Below are positions 10,388 through 23,135 of a stretch of 64,000 nucleotides of DNA, piece by piece. Below the pieces are notes generated by a model that saw nothing but the letters and a program-made list of their open reading frames with translations, had not been told where the DNA came from and searched no databases. Every line of letters starts with the position of its first letter. Position 1 is the first letter of the stretch. Origin of the DNA: Tenodera sinensis. Its lineage: Eukaryota > Arthropoda > Insecta > Mantodea > Mantidae. Both the position numbers and the translations under genes were made by a program. The stretch lies in assembly GCA_030765045.1 (NCBI GenBank), contig CM060964.1, positions 155,957,990 through 156,021,989 of the forward strand. The letters are read 5' to 3'.

Positions 10388-11955
10388 CCATTACCTTAAT
10401 ACCGACATTATGGGTATTTATTTCAATAATTAACAGCTTCATTACATTGGCTATTCCTTTATACTTCTTAGCATTGTGCTGGCTCCACTCATGTACATAT
10501 ATTCTAATTTTCGTATACATGAATAGATCTGCAAGGTCTCGAAACAGTCCTAGGAAAGATTATACTACATGCCATGAAGGTTGGTATTCCTACCTACCAT
10601 AGCTCTATAATCTTATACTGAAAGTTTGCACAATTCTTTCGTATTTAAATATCACTTCCTGCCCCAATCCAAACTTCAAGCAGACACTCAGGGGTGTCCA
10701 ATACAGACAACTTTTGTGGCATTGGCATTACTAAGAGCTCGCTAAGCAAGAGACTAAAAGTTGTTATCATGGCGTTAAGGGTTAACCTAGTAAAAACCTC
10801 GGCAAAGGACTTCAAAGGTGTTTCAAGGTTAACTCTAGTTGCCATGACCATAGGCCTCTACTGATGAGGCTAGCGCAACATTGGAAATGAGTCCAATTTA
10901 TACAGTTCTATAATTAACAGCTTTCCAACTGTGCACTGAGACGACCAGTGCAGCTGGTCCCAAAAGCAACTCTGTTCGTAGACTATACTACCTAATGAAT
11001 TCCTTTAACGTGGGCTAAGTAGACACTAATCATAAGCTGTATATCAGTGATCTCCAACTTTATTATGCACTCAGGCACATTTAACTCATGCCTTAGGAGA
11101 CATGGACGCCATCACAACTACTGTTAGGGTAAGTAATACCCTTCTTCTGAGAAATAAAAGGGAAAGCACTGCACAGTGGGCAAGATGGCAGTAAACATGG
11201 GACTGAAGTATTTTTATGAAACGATTGATCTCAATAAACAGCTATGAAACACACATCAGCGCACAAATGCAATGTAGTTTGTTATTTAGTGGTCCCATCT
11301 CAAATAAATGGATGCATTCTATGAACTCTCGTACTCCACAGCGTCCGAACGCTGCTGTTCGTCGTCCATACTTATTTCCCTACTCCCCCAGCCCCTTCTT
11401 TACAGATAGATTCTTTCTCTCAAATACAACAACTCTTATGCATCTTGACTGAGAGGAGTATTCAGTTTTTCATTTTCGTTAACTCGAAATTGAAGGATGC
11501 GATGAACCAGCAAATTGTTCAGCACATCATTCATTGTATTGTGGCAAGAACTTGTTCTTGTACGATGCTGTCAGAATCTCAATATCCTTGTTAGATGCCT
11601 CTTGCATCTCCTCAGACAGTTGACCAATGGATATCATTGCTGAATTTATGATCTGAGCTCCATGAATTAGCACTTTGTGGACACTAGCAGAGAGGTAAAA
11701 ATAGGAAATGTCCAGTTTCAAGCGCATATATTCGCAAGTCAAATGCGCTATTATTTGTCTCCCTTCCAGAAGAAATCACTAAAAGACTTGTCTCATACAT
11801 AAACTTGATATGGTTAGGCCTACAGTATTTTGTTGGCGACGACCGCGGATTTTGCCAGTACGCAGTATTTTACTGTCAAAGGAGACCAGAGACATTTCTG
11901 CATCAGATAAGTAACCTTCATCAATATACTTCTGCTTAAATTTTTGATGGCCCCC
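10388..11955. other. Intergenic DNA, no recognised features
   Basis: About 1.6 kb without a supported gene. Short open frames on both strands show no family motif and no splice-linked continuation that I can defend. Confidence 0.4.
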
Positions 11956-12199
11956 TTTTTTTTAAGTTAACGTCTCCAACATAATGTCATATTGGACGGT
12001 GAATGAATGAAACGGGTGAAATGATGTTCAAATTAGGCCGAGGTCCATGGAGCTTTAAGTTATCCGACATTCGTCTTCTCAGGATAAGGGAAAACCTCGG
12101 AAAAAACCTTACCCGGATAACTTACTCTAAGCGAGATTCGACCTCGTCACCTCTTGAACATGAGGTAGACACGCTAACCATCACGCTACCGCGGCGGGC
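11956..12199 (-). repeat. SINE family A, copy 1
   Basis: On the minus strand it begins with a tRNA-like head (TGCCCGCCGCGGTAGCGTG, B-box GGTCGAATCTCG) and ends in an A-rich tail (poly-T on plus at 11955-11963). The body shares AAACGGGTGAAATGATG and CATGGAGCTTTAAGTTA with 35926-36187 and 58141-58372. Confidence 0.85.
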
Positions 12200-12264
12200 A
12201 CTTCTTGTACTACCATCACAACCCCATATGCTGAATAGCTTTAGCTTACCATGTTGAAAAAAAA

Positions 12265-12385
12265 AAATCAGTTGGAATTGCTGAATAGCTGAGCAGAATT
12301 CTGACTATGTCTTGTACCCTAAACCGTGAGGCGAGGGTTCGCGTCTCAGCATTGTACAGTGTTTTCCTATGCTCATCAAAACTTG
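12265..12385 (+). repeat. Possible SINE head
   Basis: TGAATAGCTGAGCAGAATTC followed by GGGTTCGCGTCTC resembles a degenerate A-box/B-box pair. No second copy in the window, so weak. Confidence 0.35.
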
Positions 12386-14889
12386 GAAACCGAATTCACA
12401 ATAATCTAACTAAAACGTACCTAGGTGTTTAGGACATTATAACTTAAATGATTTTAAATATTTAAAATTCGAGAAGAGGAAAAAATATATATATATATAT
12501 ATATATAATTCATTTCAATATACTCTGATACACAAGATACAATAAATAAAACTACCTTTAATTAATTATAAAATATTTAATTCAAGTTTCGACTTTGAAC
12601 AGTCCATTGAAGTGTATGATCTGACAATCCTTGTATCCTTGTAAATTTATTTCAGCACTAATTTCTGTGACATTAAAGTATTCTTTTTTGGATAACACAT
12701 GAACTTGACCTCCCGTATTTTGTTACATGCTGCGTATAAGTAAGCATTTCTATTCTTTGTTTCGAGCCCTAATACTGAATTTGACATCCATTATAATTCT
12801 AATGCTTCGTTGCTATTACTTTTATTTGTATTTTCAGAATGATAGTTTCTAAACGAAAGCAATAATTTCGTGGATTTGGTGGGAGAACTTAGTGCAGTTT
12901 CAAGTACTTTCGCTGCATCAGCTTTCCCATACCTTGACTTAACTGAGCGGAAAAGGTAATTCCTCGGTATTAGTTAATTCTTGGAGATTCTGTTTTCCAT
13001 CTCTTCGATTTCATTCTACTTCTTTTTTTGCCAAGAAGAGCTGAAGAGCTGAGGTTTACTTGTACTTGGTTCATTGTAATATAACGTGATGTCGAAATTC
13101 TGAAACAATCACTATACCTCGCTTCAAAGTTTTTCTTATTTCTGTACGATTTGTGTAATCGTGAATTGAAGTTGGTGCAAAATGACTCCACTCCTTTTTT
13201 TTTTTTTTTTTTTCTAATTGCGAAAAACCTCTTCACCATGGTAGCTGCAAGTATCCATTTCAGAAGTCACTAAGTCGTCTTTTACTTCGGTTATTAGCCA
13301 TCAATGCCTTGTACAGTGTAAAGCACTGACCACCTGCAATGTAAAGTCAGAGTGCGCCATTAGACAAAATATGCTTTGCAAATCAAACTTTGAGGACATG
13401 TTATGTAAGGTTCAGTGTATAATACAATGTGAAGGGTCGTGAAGGAAATCGTTACATCTATTGGAACATTAAAAGAAATATCTCTAATATTTGTGTCACA
13501 TTGAACTCGACATATCCATTATCAAGCTGTTTAAAACGTTCAACACTTATAAGCAAGCTGAAACTCATCTGAAGTATTCATTTTTGCAGTTTTATCACTG
13601 TTTAAAATTACCACAGCACTATACACAAGGAAATGACACACTGTAGCGCTGCGTAATTTCGGCCGAGTAATGCACCTCTTATTTAACCTATCAAAGTCAC
13701 TCTTCAGAAATGCCAAAAAGGACTAAGAAATGATTTATTGATGATTATCTCTACTTTCACCTCCAAGCTTCAAATTCCTAATCTTTTACACTTCATTTTT
13801 GGACCTTTGTTCCATACTGTCAAGTGGCCCTCTGTGCACTGGTTAGGGAAGTAATGAATACAGCTTTAGGTGTACATAAACATACTTCACAGCTGTGTAC
13901 TGGGAAGATCTTCGTAGGGAAATAGTTTGTCTTGAAATTTGAATTATATTACAAATGGTCGGAGTAAAAACTTGCTTATGGGGAGCTCCATCATCAATAC
14001 ATCACGGAAGCCCGTTGGACAGGGTCGCTGTATATAGATCAATAATAATGTTAACACTACATTATGAATTCGCACATCCACAGTGTAAGAGAAAGGTGAA
14101 AGGTGGGGAATATCGTCTTCCAGGGCGAAAAATCATGAATTGATGCGAAAGAATCCAAGTAATACAAATTATGTAAAAATGGACCAAAATGATCTTACTG
14201 TTACGGTGAGTAAATATTCGTGGACGTATGTACCTCACTGTTATTCCTCAATAGTAACTTGGAGGCCCACCCTAGAAAAATCATTGGTGGTAATTATCTC
14301 TCTCTGTCTCATCTCCCTCCTTCCCCCCCTCTCTCCCTCTCTCTCTCTGCTTTGTTTACTATGCACTTTTCGAAAAATCCAAGAACTGGAACGGCATCAC
14401 TTTTCTTAGTATATAGTGTTGAGTATTTACCTCGAATTTGAAAAAAGCTCAGTTGTAATTTATAATGCTTTGTTAACCTATACATAGAAGTGCTAATGGT
14501 CATTTGAACGCATTTAATAAGCTGTTATTTATTTATTCGAATAATACCATTATTGACATCTTGTTTGTTGGTACTTCTTGTAAATTATATTATAACATAG
14601 CACATACTCTGGAAGTTTATTCTTGAATAACATTATATGCTAGATACATATCTGTTCCTAGTTCTACAATGAAAACTGCCTTATTCCGCAATTAATGAAG
14701 TAAAACACCTTTCTAAGTTCATTGTCACAAAATAACTATACAGACTATTAGGGGTATACGTGCAAATATTTGTATTGATAATTGAGGACAGTATAATGAA
14801 CAATATTTCATCAGTACTTGCTTCATTTGAGAACTTCTAATTTTACTTATTAGGACTAGTGTGCTTTCAGCTTAGCACCTCCAAGTAGA
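12386..14889. other. Intergenic DNA with short simple repeats
   Basis: About 2.5 kb without a supported gene. It includes (AT)n at 12486-12508, a T20 run near 13194-13213 and a CT-rich stretch at 14298-14348. Confidence 0.4.
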
Positions 14890-14994
14890 CGTGACACACA
14901 CATGTGTATAAGAGGTGGACTCAGGACTGAAAAATTCTATGTTATAGTCGGGATTTCAACCACGGATCTTCTGCAGTACATTAAATTCCCCAGC
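14890..14994 (-). repeat. SINE family C, copy 1 (left half of head-to-head pair)
   Basis: Minus-strand copy with a B-box-like GTGGTTGAAATCCC and a body containing TTTTTCAGTCCTGA. Its head abuts AGTACATTAAATTCCCCAGC, which reappears inverted at 15050-15072 next to the plus-strand copy. Confidence 0.65.
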
Positions 14995-15045
14995 ATTAAA
15001 TTCCGATGTGAGACTCCTTCGTTGTCTAACCGGGAAAAACTACGA

Positions 15046-15245
15046 ATAAGCTGGGGAATTTAATGTTGTACTGGCAAGTTGGCCATGGTAGCTTAGTGGT
15101 TAAAGCAGCTGCTGGATACGCGGAAGATACCTGCTTCAAATCCCGGCTATGACATTGAATTTTGCAGTCCTGATGCCACCTTTAAAACATTGCCCACACA
15201 CGGTTTGTGTGTTTAAAAACACCAGCAGTAAGCTTGTTGGCATAA
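15046..15245 (+). repeat. SINE family C, copy 2 (right half of head-to-head pair)
   Basis: A-box-like TGGTAGCTTAGTGGTTAAAG, B-box-like CTTCAAATCCCGG, then GACATTGAATTTTGCAGTCC and the body ending GTTTAAAAACACCAGCAGTA. The same body occurs at 28590-28775 and 35785-35890 on the minus strand. Confidence 0.8.
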
Positions 15246-16480
15246 ACAAAATAACGCACATATGTGTTGATTTTCCCAAAGACGGTGGAGTTACACTACC
15301 ATGCAAGCGATCGAACTGCTTACATCCAGAAACCAGTTTATTTCCCTGACCAACCTCGACGCAACGTTATCGGGTTACTTCACGTCTGAGAAAGCTGCTC
15401 TGGGTATTCCTTCAATTCTTTTAAGTAATTAATTATTTCGAAACCCTGTGTGAAATCCCACAATTACTACCGAAGCTGTGTCAGAAATAAGTTACTCTAC
15501 TCTTACAAGTAACAAACTATTATCTTCGTACATTCTTATAGAGTTGCGCATTCAATTTGGAACAAAAACGAGCTAATTTTTTCGAAATTGACTAATCAAA
15601 GAACAAAATGCTTCTATGGAGCACATATTAGAAGGAATGTAATAAGTTTGATTCCACCCAGTATATACGTATGGAAAATCAGACGATAAACGTTGATTTA
15701 TGGAAAGTAGATTCGGAACACTATCAAAAGCAATTTGGGAACAGAAAGCGCCAAACATTGGCCAATCATTTTCAAAAATTGGGGAAGATGGTGTACTGTG
15801 TTATGAAGAACTGGTGAAAGCTATATTTACTAAACTTACAAAAAAAAAGAGGAAAATACTTATTTCACAACCATTGATACCGTACGTGTGTGGAATATGG
15901 AAAGAAGTGGTAGTTCGTTGCTGCCAGAAAGCTGAGAAACATTTGGTGCTATATCGCCTAGGAGCAACGCAACGGAAGAATATTTGCTCCTTAATGACAC
16001 GGCAGTAATCTAATAAACTTGTCCTCTTATATATACTTGGTGCTTCCCTGTAGGATGGAAAAGAGATGCATAATTGGTACTTTCCAGGGTTGTACCTACC
16101 TACAGCATTCCTTGGGCAGCCGGCGTCCGATATGACACTACGTTGGAGAACGTCGATTAAAAAATAAAATAAAATAAAAAAAATAAAAAAGACTTTGGCC
16201 AGCCATTTATGGTTCTTTGGTACAACGTGGCTAGTATGTTATACAAGTTACATATTTTCAAACCGATTTATAATTGGCGCAACACATCCGCACTTGTGAA
16301 AATCCTTGACAGTTGCGAAGCAAGTTACCACTAATTAAGGTAACTGGCCGACTGCACGCTGCCACTATCAATAACAAAATATCCGTGCATCGATTATGCA
16401 CTGCACAAAACCTTAATTAATTTCATCTCTGCCTCTTGTTTCATGAAGTCGAAGACCTGTGCAATTATTTCCTGCTCTTG
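15246..16480. other. Intergenic DNA
   Basis: No gene recognised. A 102-codon plus-strand frame at 15700-16008 is lysine-rich and matches nothing I know. An A-rich run lies at 16160-16190. Confidence 0.4.
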
Positions 16481-16482
16481 CC

Positions 16483-16525
16483 GGGCCCTAACGACCTAGA
16501 TGTCGACGGGCCCTTAAACACCACC
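16483..16525 (+). mobile_element. LINE 3' tail fragment
   Basis: CTAACGACCTAGATGTCGAC then GGGCCCTTAAACACC, directly followed by the (ACTC)n array. The same tail occurs at 55480-55512 (also followed by ACTC repeats) and at 27708-27744 (inverted). LINE ends of this type carry a short tandem tail. Confidence 0.65.
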
Positions 16526-17133
16526 CCTCACTCACTCACTCACTCACTCACTCACTCACTCACTCACTCACTCACTCACTCACTCACTCACTCTCTCACT
16601 CACTCACTCACTCTCTCACTCACTCACTCTCTCACTCACTCACTCTCTCACTCACTAATCACTCACTCATTCGCTCACTCACTCACTCACTCTCTCACTC
16701 ACTCACTCACTCACTCACTCACTCTCTCACTCACTCACTCTCTCACTCACTAATCACTCACTCATTCGCTCACTCACTCACTCACTCTCTCACTCACTCA
16801 CTCACTCACTCACTCACTCACTCACTCTCTCACTCACTCACTCACTCACTCACTCTCTCACTCACTCACTCACTCACTCTCTCACTCACTAATCACTCAC
16901 TCATTCGCTCACTCACTCACTCACTCACTAATCACTCACTCATTCGCTCACTCACTCACTCACTGATCATTCACTCATTCGCTCACTCACTCACTCACTC
17001 ACTCACTCTCTCACTCACTCACTCACTCTCTCACTCACTAATCACTCACTCATTCGCTCACTCACTCACTCACTCACTCACTCATTCACACACTTACTCA
17101 CTCATTCACTCACTCACTCTCTCACTCACTCAC
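16526..17133. repeat. (ACTC)n array, 0.6 kb, with higher-order structure
   Basis: Mostly ACTC units with regularly spaced CTCTCT, TAATC and CATTCG variants, so longer blocks repeat every 40-120 bases. It begins exactly at a LINE 3' tail, suggesting that the tail seeded it. SLTH-repeat frames are artefacts. Confidence 0.9.
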
Positions 17134-17137
17134 TCAG

Positions 17138-18799
17138 TTATGCACAATGGAAGGAAAAAATAAAAGTGACTATGAGGAAAGGAAGAGAAATACTGAAACA
17201 AACAATACAAGGAAGAGAACACCTCAAAGCTGAATATAGGAGACATAAGCAAGCACAGCGGGCAAGACAGTAGATAAGAGACCAAGAAGGGATTGATAAG
17301 GATACTCCATCAACATCAACCGCTTTCAAAATCAAACGGTATTTCGGAAAGTGCAGAAAACGTGTTGAGGAAGCATTGTCGCAATCTCCACGTAAAACAA
17401 AAGAAATTATTCGTAAGTTAGCAGTTGAAGACGCATTGCATGTTGTAAAACCAAAGCATTCTGTCCCGGTATCAGGAAAGCAACTATCAGAGGAACTTAA
17501 AAGTGCAATCATCAAGTTCTATCAGGATGATTCAATATCTTACAAAGCTCCTGGAAGAGATGATTTTATTGAAATCCATGTTCAGGGAAAAACAAAAGAA
17601 GTTCGCATTTGGTATCTAGTGGTAACATTAAAAGAACCACATACACTCTTTCTACAAGACCGGGTAGAAATGTACGTGGGATTGACAAAATTCGCTGAAT
17701 TACGCCCTGCTCACGTGCGTCTTCAAAGTTAGATCCCACATAATGTGTGCACATGCATTATACGTACATGAAAATACGAAGCTTCTTCTCAAAGCATTGT
17801 GTAAAAATCACGTACTCAGTGAGACTGAATTTCGTAAGTTCATAGCACAAGTGGTTTGTGATCAGAAATCGAGTGAATGTGTGCAGGGAGGATGCTCCAA
17901 GTGCCCGGGATTGAGTGGAGCAGACATTTCGGATAAATTTGCTAATTCTCCATGCGAATGGAAGCTGTGGAGTTCACGCAATGGAAGAATGGAAATAGAA
18001 GTTAAAAATGGGTCTGTAAAGACTGCATTGAAGAACTGACCAATTGCCTGCCACGTTTCCTAAATCACGTTTATGTAAAAAGACAGCCTTTAAGAAGGTT
18101 CGGGAAAATGTTGCAATTAGTGAAGCTGTGATACAGATCGACTTCTTTGAGAACTACACATGCAAGGAGCTGCCCAATGGAACAATACACAGATCTCAAT
18201 ATTTACTGCTGTTGGCTGGTATAGGAAAGAAGATATTGGTGAAATTCAGAAACAATATTTTGCTTTGGTGTCTGATCATGTATCACATGACAAATATGCA
18301 GTTGATATTTGCTTAAGGAATATATTTTCGGAAATATTGGATATTGTTCCGAATCTTGATCTTGTGAAAGTGTTTTCTGATGGACCTGCTAGTCATTTTA
18401 AGCAGAAACACACATTGAGCCATGTGACATATCTTTCCTAAGTATTTGGAATCCAAATTGAATGGCACTTCTTGGAATCCTATCACGGAAAGGGGGCAGT
18501 AGATACGATTGGAGGACAAGTGAAGAGGATGTCATGGACAGCTGCGAAAGCAGGAATTAGGTTTCAGAGTGCTGAAGAATTTAACTGTTAGAAAGAAAAC
18601 CAAAATATGTCTTCTTGAGGTTTCTCTGCCTGAAATTGAAGAAGCAAAAGAATTTCTCGACAAAAGATTTGAACGTATTTCACCTATGCCATCCACTCAG
18701 CGGGTTCATTATGTGGAAGTATTAGGTTTAAATGTTGTGGAATATGTTTTTCTTTCATGTGCGGAAAGTGTCAGAATGATGCACAACTTTCGGAAATAA
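17138..18799 (+). pseudogene. DNA-transposase-like gene, broken by frameshifts
   Basis: A plus-strand gene of about 550 codons can be followed through at least three frames. It starts with a charged helix (about 17140-17280, one internal stop), then a SQSPRKTKEIIRKLAVEDAL block, and a stop at 17732. Next comes a cysteine-rich segment (CVQGGCSKCPG near 17880), then AVIQIDFFENYTC (about 18130), then in a shifted frame VFSDGPASHFKQKH (about 18370), and after another break WHFLESYHGKGAVDTIGG (about 18460). The DFxENY, SDGxxxxFK and SHGKGxVDxIGG motifs recur together in a group of transposase-like proteins scattered through invertebrate genomes; I recall the pattern but cannot name the superfamily with certainty. 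The conserved acidic residues suggest a DDE/D-type nuclease. No introns are apparent; the breaks are mutations. Three identical 14-mers lie just downstream. Confidence 0.6.
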
Positions 18800-19185
18800 A
18801 AACAGTGTAGTGATATACGCGTGTACTACGGGGCTACTGCATCTAGCGTTTCTGCACTATAAGGAGTCCAATCCAGTAACTAGTGTTATAGGTATGTGAT
18901 GTGTGCTGTGTGATCTCATGTGTCGTCTTTGTTATGGTTTTGAATCAGCTTTTTATACTTGCAATGATGTAACTGTGATAAGAAATGAGAGCTGTCAACA
19001 TTTGTTTACTCTGTTTATGTTGCATGACTTTAATGCTTCTCCAAAGGATATGATTGTTCTCAAAATGATAAATGCAATTACACACCTGTATGTATTACAT
19101 GTATGTAACGTATAATACGTATCACTACGATTTACCATATGTTATACCATGTAAAACAAAGACATGGTATTACAATTTTCGCAAA
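18800..19185. other. Possible 3' flank of the transposase-like element
   Basis: No gene. It lies between the broken transposase frame and the first TGTCAGTTAGTCAC copy. Confidence 0.35.
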
Positions 19186-19568
19186 TGTCAGTTAGTCACG
19201 CTGACCTTTTGAATAAATATCTCCAGATGAGAATAACATGCCAAACCTTTTTTCAGGTCATTTGAAAGCTTAGAAGTTCCTCTCTCAAGTGATTTTTCAG
19301 AACAAATCAAATAAGAAAACTTTCAGGGAAAACGGAGGACAAACGTTTGAAATTTGACCTGCAGTTGACAAAACTGTCAGTTAGTCACGAAAAGTTTAGC
19401 ACTCATTATTACATAATTGTTTCACTTTTTAAGGTTTTTATATTCCCTATCACAACCACCAATGTATTCTCTGTCATCATATGTCGTTAAAATAACACTT
19501 TTACACCTATATTGACCATTAGACAGACATTTTAAGAAGAAAATGTAGTGTAAATGTCAGTTAGTCAC
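19186..19568 (+). repeat. Three 14-bp direct repeats TGTCAGTTAGTCAC
   Basis: Identical copies at 19186-19199, 19375-19388 and 19555-19568, spaced 189 and 180 bases, ending just before the (AAT)n array. Because they lie 3' of a transposase-like gene they could be subterminal transposase-binding sites. I could not find inverted counterparts upstream of 17138, where the (ACTC)n array sits. Confidence 0.6.
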
Positions 19569-19582
19569 ACGCAGAATTGCTC

Positions 19583-20617
<1,035 letters not shown>

Positions 20618-20649
20618 CATGCCAGTAAGTCTACCGACATAGAACACAC

Positions 20650-20870
20650 TTAAAATCCATCGCTCTGGGCCGGATTCCAACCCACGACCTTGGGATCAGT
20701 AGGCCAGTGTCTCACCAAGTGAGCCACCGAGACCCATGCGGATGGTTGCGCTGCATACAGAAGCACCTCAAGGAAGGCTCTACAGGTTGTCGCTGGCACC
20801 ATACCTACTCCTTGGTTGGTCCAAGAGTGCACCTATGCTGCGGGGACTAATTCTAGGCAGCACAATTTGT
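20650..20870 (-). repeat. tRNA-derived SINE
   Basis: Minus strand: TGGCTCACTTGGTGAGACAC (A-box-like) and GGTCGTGGGTTGGAATCCGG (B-box-like) about 30 bases apart near 20665-20730. The body extent is approximate. Confidence 0.55.
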
Positions 20871-20919
20871 TGGTCAGAGACAGAGGCATGTGGAGTTGAC
20901 TAAGGAAGTCACAACTTGA

Positions 20920-21390
20920 GCATCTCTTTCTCGAATGTACTTCTCCCTCATCCTAGAAATCCACTGATCGGTACATCCGACTATATTTTCCAGCATGCTA
21001 ATCCGAAAGGGCGGGGGGGATTCCATGACTCAGGTGGTGCGCTAGCTAGTTTCTGTTGCCCCTTGACTCCAGGTAAGTGTGTTACAAAGTTCTGCTGCTT
21101 GCTCTTACATTTTGAAGAGGGCATTTTGTACTATTGTACTTTCCAAACAACTATCGTACATAAGTAGAGAAAACAGCAGTTGTCGTTGTTTGGCCAGAAG
21201 TATTCGTTCACTGAGATGTATCAGAAGCTTCCTCAGCCAATTCTTCAATTGCAGAGTCGTGATCACTGTGTTGTACATCATCTTCTTCTGCCTCTTCAAA
21301 GAAATCTAAATCGTCATCGTCATTGCTCGTATTCAACGCTTCCAATAATAATTTTGGAATCCTTTCCTCCTCTCTTATGTACTTGTCCAT
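20920..21390 (-). pseudogene. piggyBac-like transposase N-terminal relic
   Basis: The frame from 21390 starts MDKYIREEERIPKLLLEAL and runs into an aspartate/glutamate-rich stretch ending at a stop at 21208, the usual acidic N-terminus of piggyBac-like transposases. Beyond the stop, in a different frame (about 21110-20980), NFVTHLPGVKGQQ followed by SWNPP matches the conserved block that begins the piggyBac core (xNIVxxxPGxKG). The DDD catalytic domain is absent. It is therefore a truncated, frameshifted relic. The acidic leader alone would be weak evidence; the HLPGVKG block makes the call reasonable. Confidence 0.55.
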
Positions 21391-22922
21391 CTTTCAGTAA
21401 CACAGAAATATGATGTAAGAGAAAAATCTATTAGTGCTAAAGAGAACTTCATTTTGCCTCAGGTATGAAATTTTGCTCCGCAACATTACTGAGGAAAGGA
21501 GGTGGGCAATATTAGTCAACAGATGCACCGACTCAATGTTGCAACAGATACTCAGAAGTGCAGCTAGACAAAGGAGAAGCCGCTTCCGTTTGTTGATGGG
21601 CGAGCTTTTCCTGTTAAAGTTAAAGTGGGGAATGAAATTCCTCGCTCTGCTAATGTGGAGTTAACAGTTTTAAATTCAACAACTATGTTAGTTGCCACTA
21701 CCGTTGTAGTGCAGTGCATTTAATCTTATTTGTCGATCGCTTGGGCGTTGTGAAGTGTACAGAACAATAATACATTTGCTGCATGGATACAGAAAGGTAT
21801 TGATTCATTGCATAACCCAAATTTGTATTCTATTAGCTAGAGAACAGAATGTTAGAAAAAAAGACATTGTCCATAAAATTAGGTGGTGCTGATGAGCGAA
21901 TCTAATATCTCGCTCACCGGATATAAGCCTATTGGAATGGTTGATTAGCAATATTTAAATCACTTGAGTACGGGAAGGCTCTGTGGTCTTGTAAAACGCT
22001 ACAGAAGACACTAGGCATTCTCGTTCGCGTGTTCGTAACACAGGAAGCAAAGAAGACTTCTATGTTTTTAAATATTGGCATTCTAAAGATCTCATGCACT
22101 TACATAGCGCATTCTTCAAGTAAACCGACATAGGTATTCCAATTTTTCAGAAATTCGTTGTTTCTCGACTCAAGTTAACACAAGTTTTGTTTCTTATGTG
22201 ACTGTGAATAATTCAGCAGAAGATTCCCGCTATGACATACTGAATGACATAAAATGCACTGGGAATATACTAAACACACATATACCTAAGTTTCTATAAA
22301 TTATATTTTTTTCCCTCTAAGCCTTCAGAATTGTCATTGAAATGCCTAAAAACGCATTATGTACAATACGGGTATAATTATTGCCTTTAAACCTCAGTGA
22401 ATTAATCATTAATCTTGGACTTTAATTCAGCGGAAGTTACTTGGTGGAATGTTTACATATAATGTAATTCGGTTTTATTATTATGCCATCAGTTTCTAGC
22501 AATATCTACTTTATACACACCGTCTGTAGTGTTTCAAATTCTGTCTATTAATGTTTCATCACATGCAAGCAGTTAATAATTATAGTCTTTCACTCTTTTA
22601 TTATTGAACTGCATAATTATTCCTAAACGTTAATTGTTGATCTTTTTAAGACACAATAATCTGTCAAGGTGGTCACAAATTATTCCTCCGCGGTTGCTCA
22701 TGTGATGTGCGTAACATGTCTAGAATTTCCATCCCTGTTGGCTTTTACAACAATGGTTTTATGTCTCTAATTCTGTTTATACCAATAATGCAGTTCAATT
22801 ATAGAAGTCGTGTATCATTTTTATTGGCCTGGCAGTTTGTTCTCTTCTAACTTTTCATTATTCAGTTGGCTTATTGTACGGGCATTGTAACTTACACATG
22901 TGATTCCTGAATTTATTTTAAA
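21391..22922. other. Intergenic DNA
   Basis: No supported gene. A 76-codon frame at 21434-21664 has no recognisable motif. Confidence 0.4.
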
Positions 22923-23135
22923 ATGCCTCGACGTCATTACACTGACAAAGAACTTATGTATGTATACGACCATTCAGTAGTTTCTGATTTTGAATTTCAT
23001 GGTAGTGATGAGACAGTGAGTGCAACAGAAGATCAAAATATTGTGCGTGAGCAAGTTGATGAAGTAGTGTTATCACCTTGTGATGATGATGATGATGATG
23101 ATGATGATCAGGAGGAGAAGGAGAAGAAGGTCTAA
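22923..23135 (+). pseudogene. Short acidic frame, possibly a transposase leader
   Basis: MPRRHYTDKELMYVYD followed by serine/aspartate-rich sequence and a nine-aspartate run from a (GAT)n tract. Acidic leaders beginning like this occur in piggyBac-type transposases, but nothing of the core follows. It could be a chance frame around a GAT microsatellite. Confidence 0.25.

Noticed and set aside
10082..10602. GRKE and SFLP repeat frames
   Set aside because: Translation of the (TTCC)n tract.
15700..16008. 102-codon plus-strand frame
   Set aside because: No recognisable domain, no splice or promoter context, isolated in AT-rich DNA.
16436..16753. SLTH repeat protein
   Set aside because: Translation of the (ACTC)n array.
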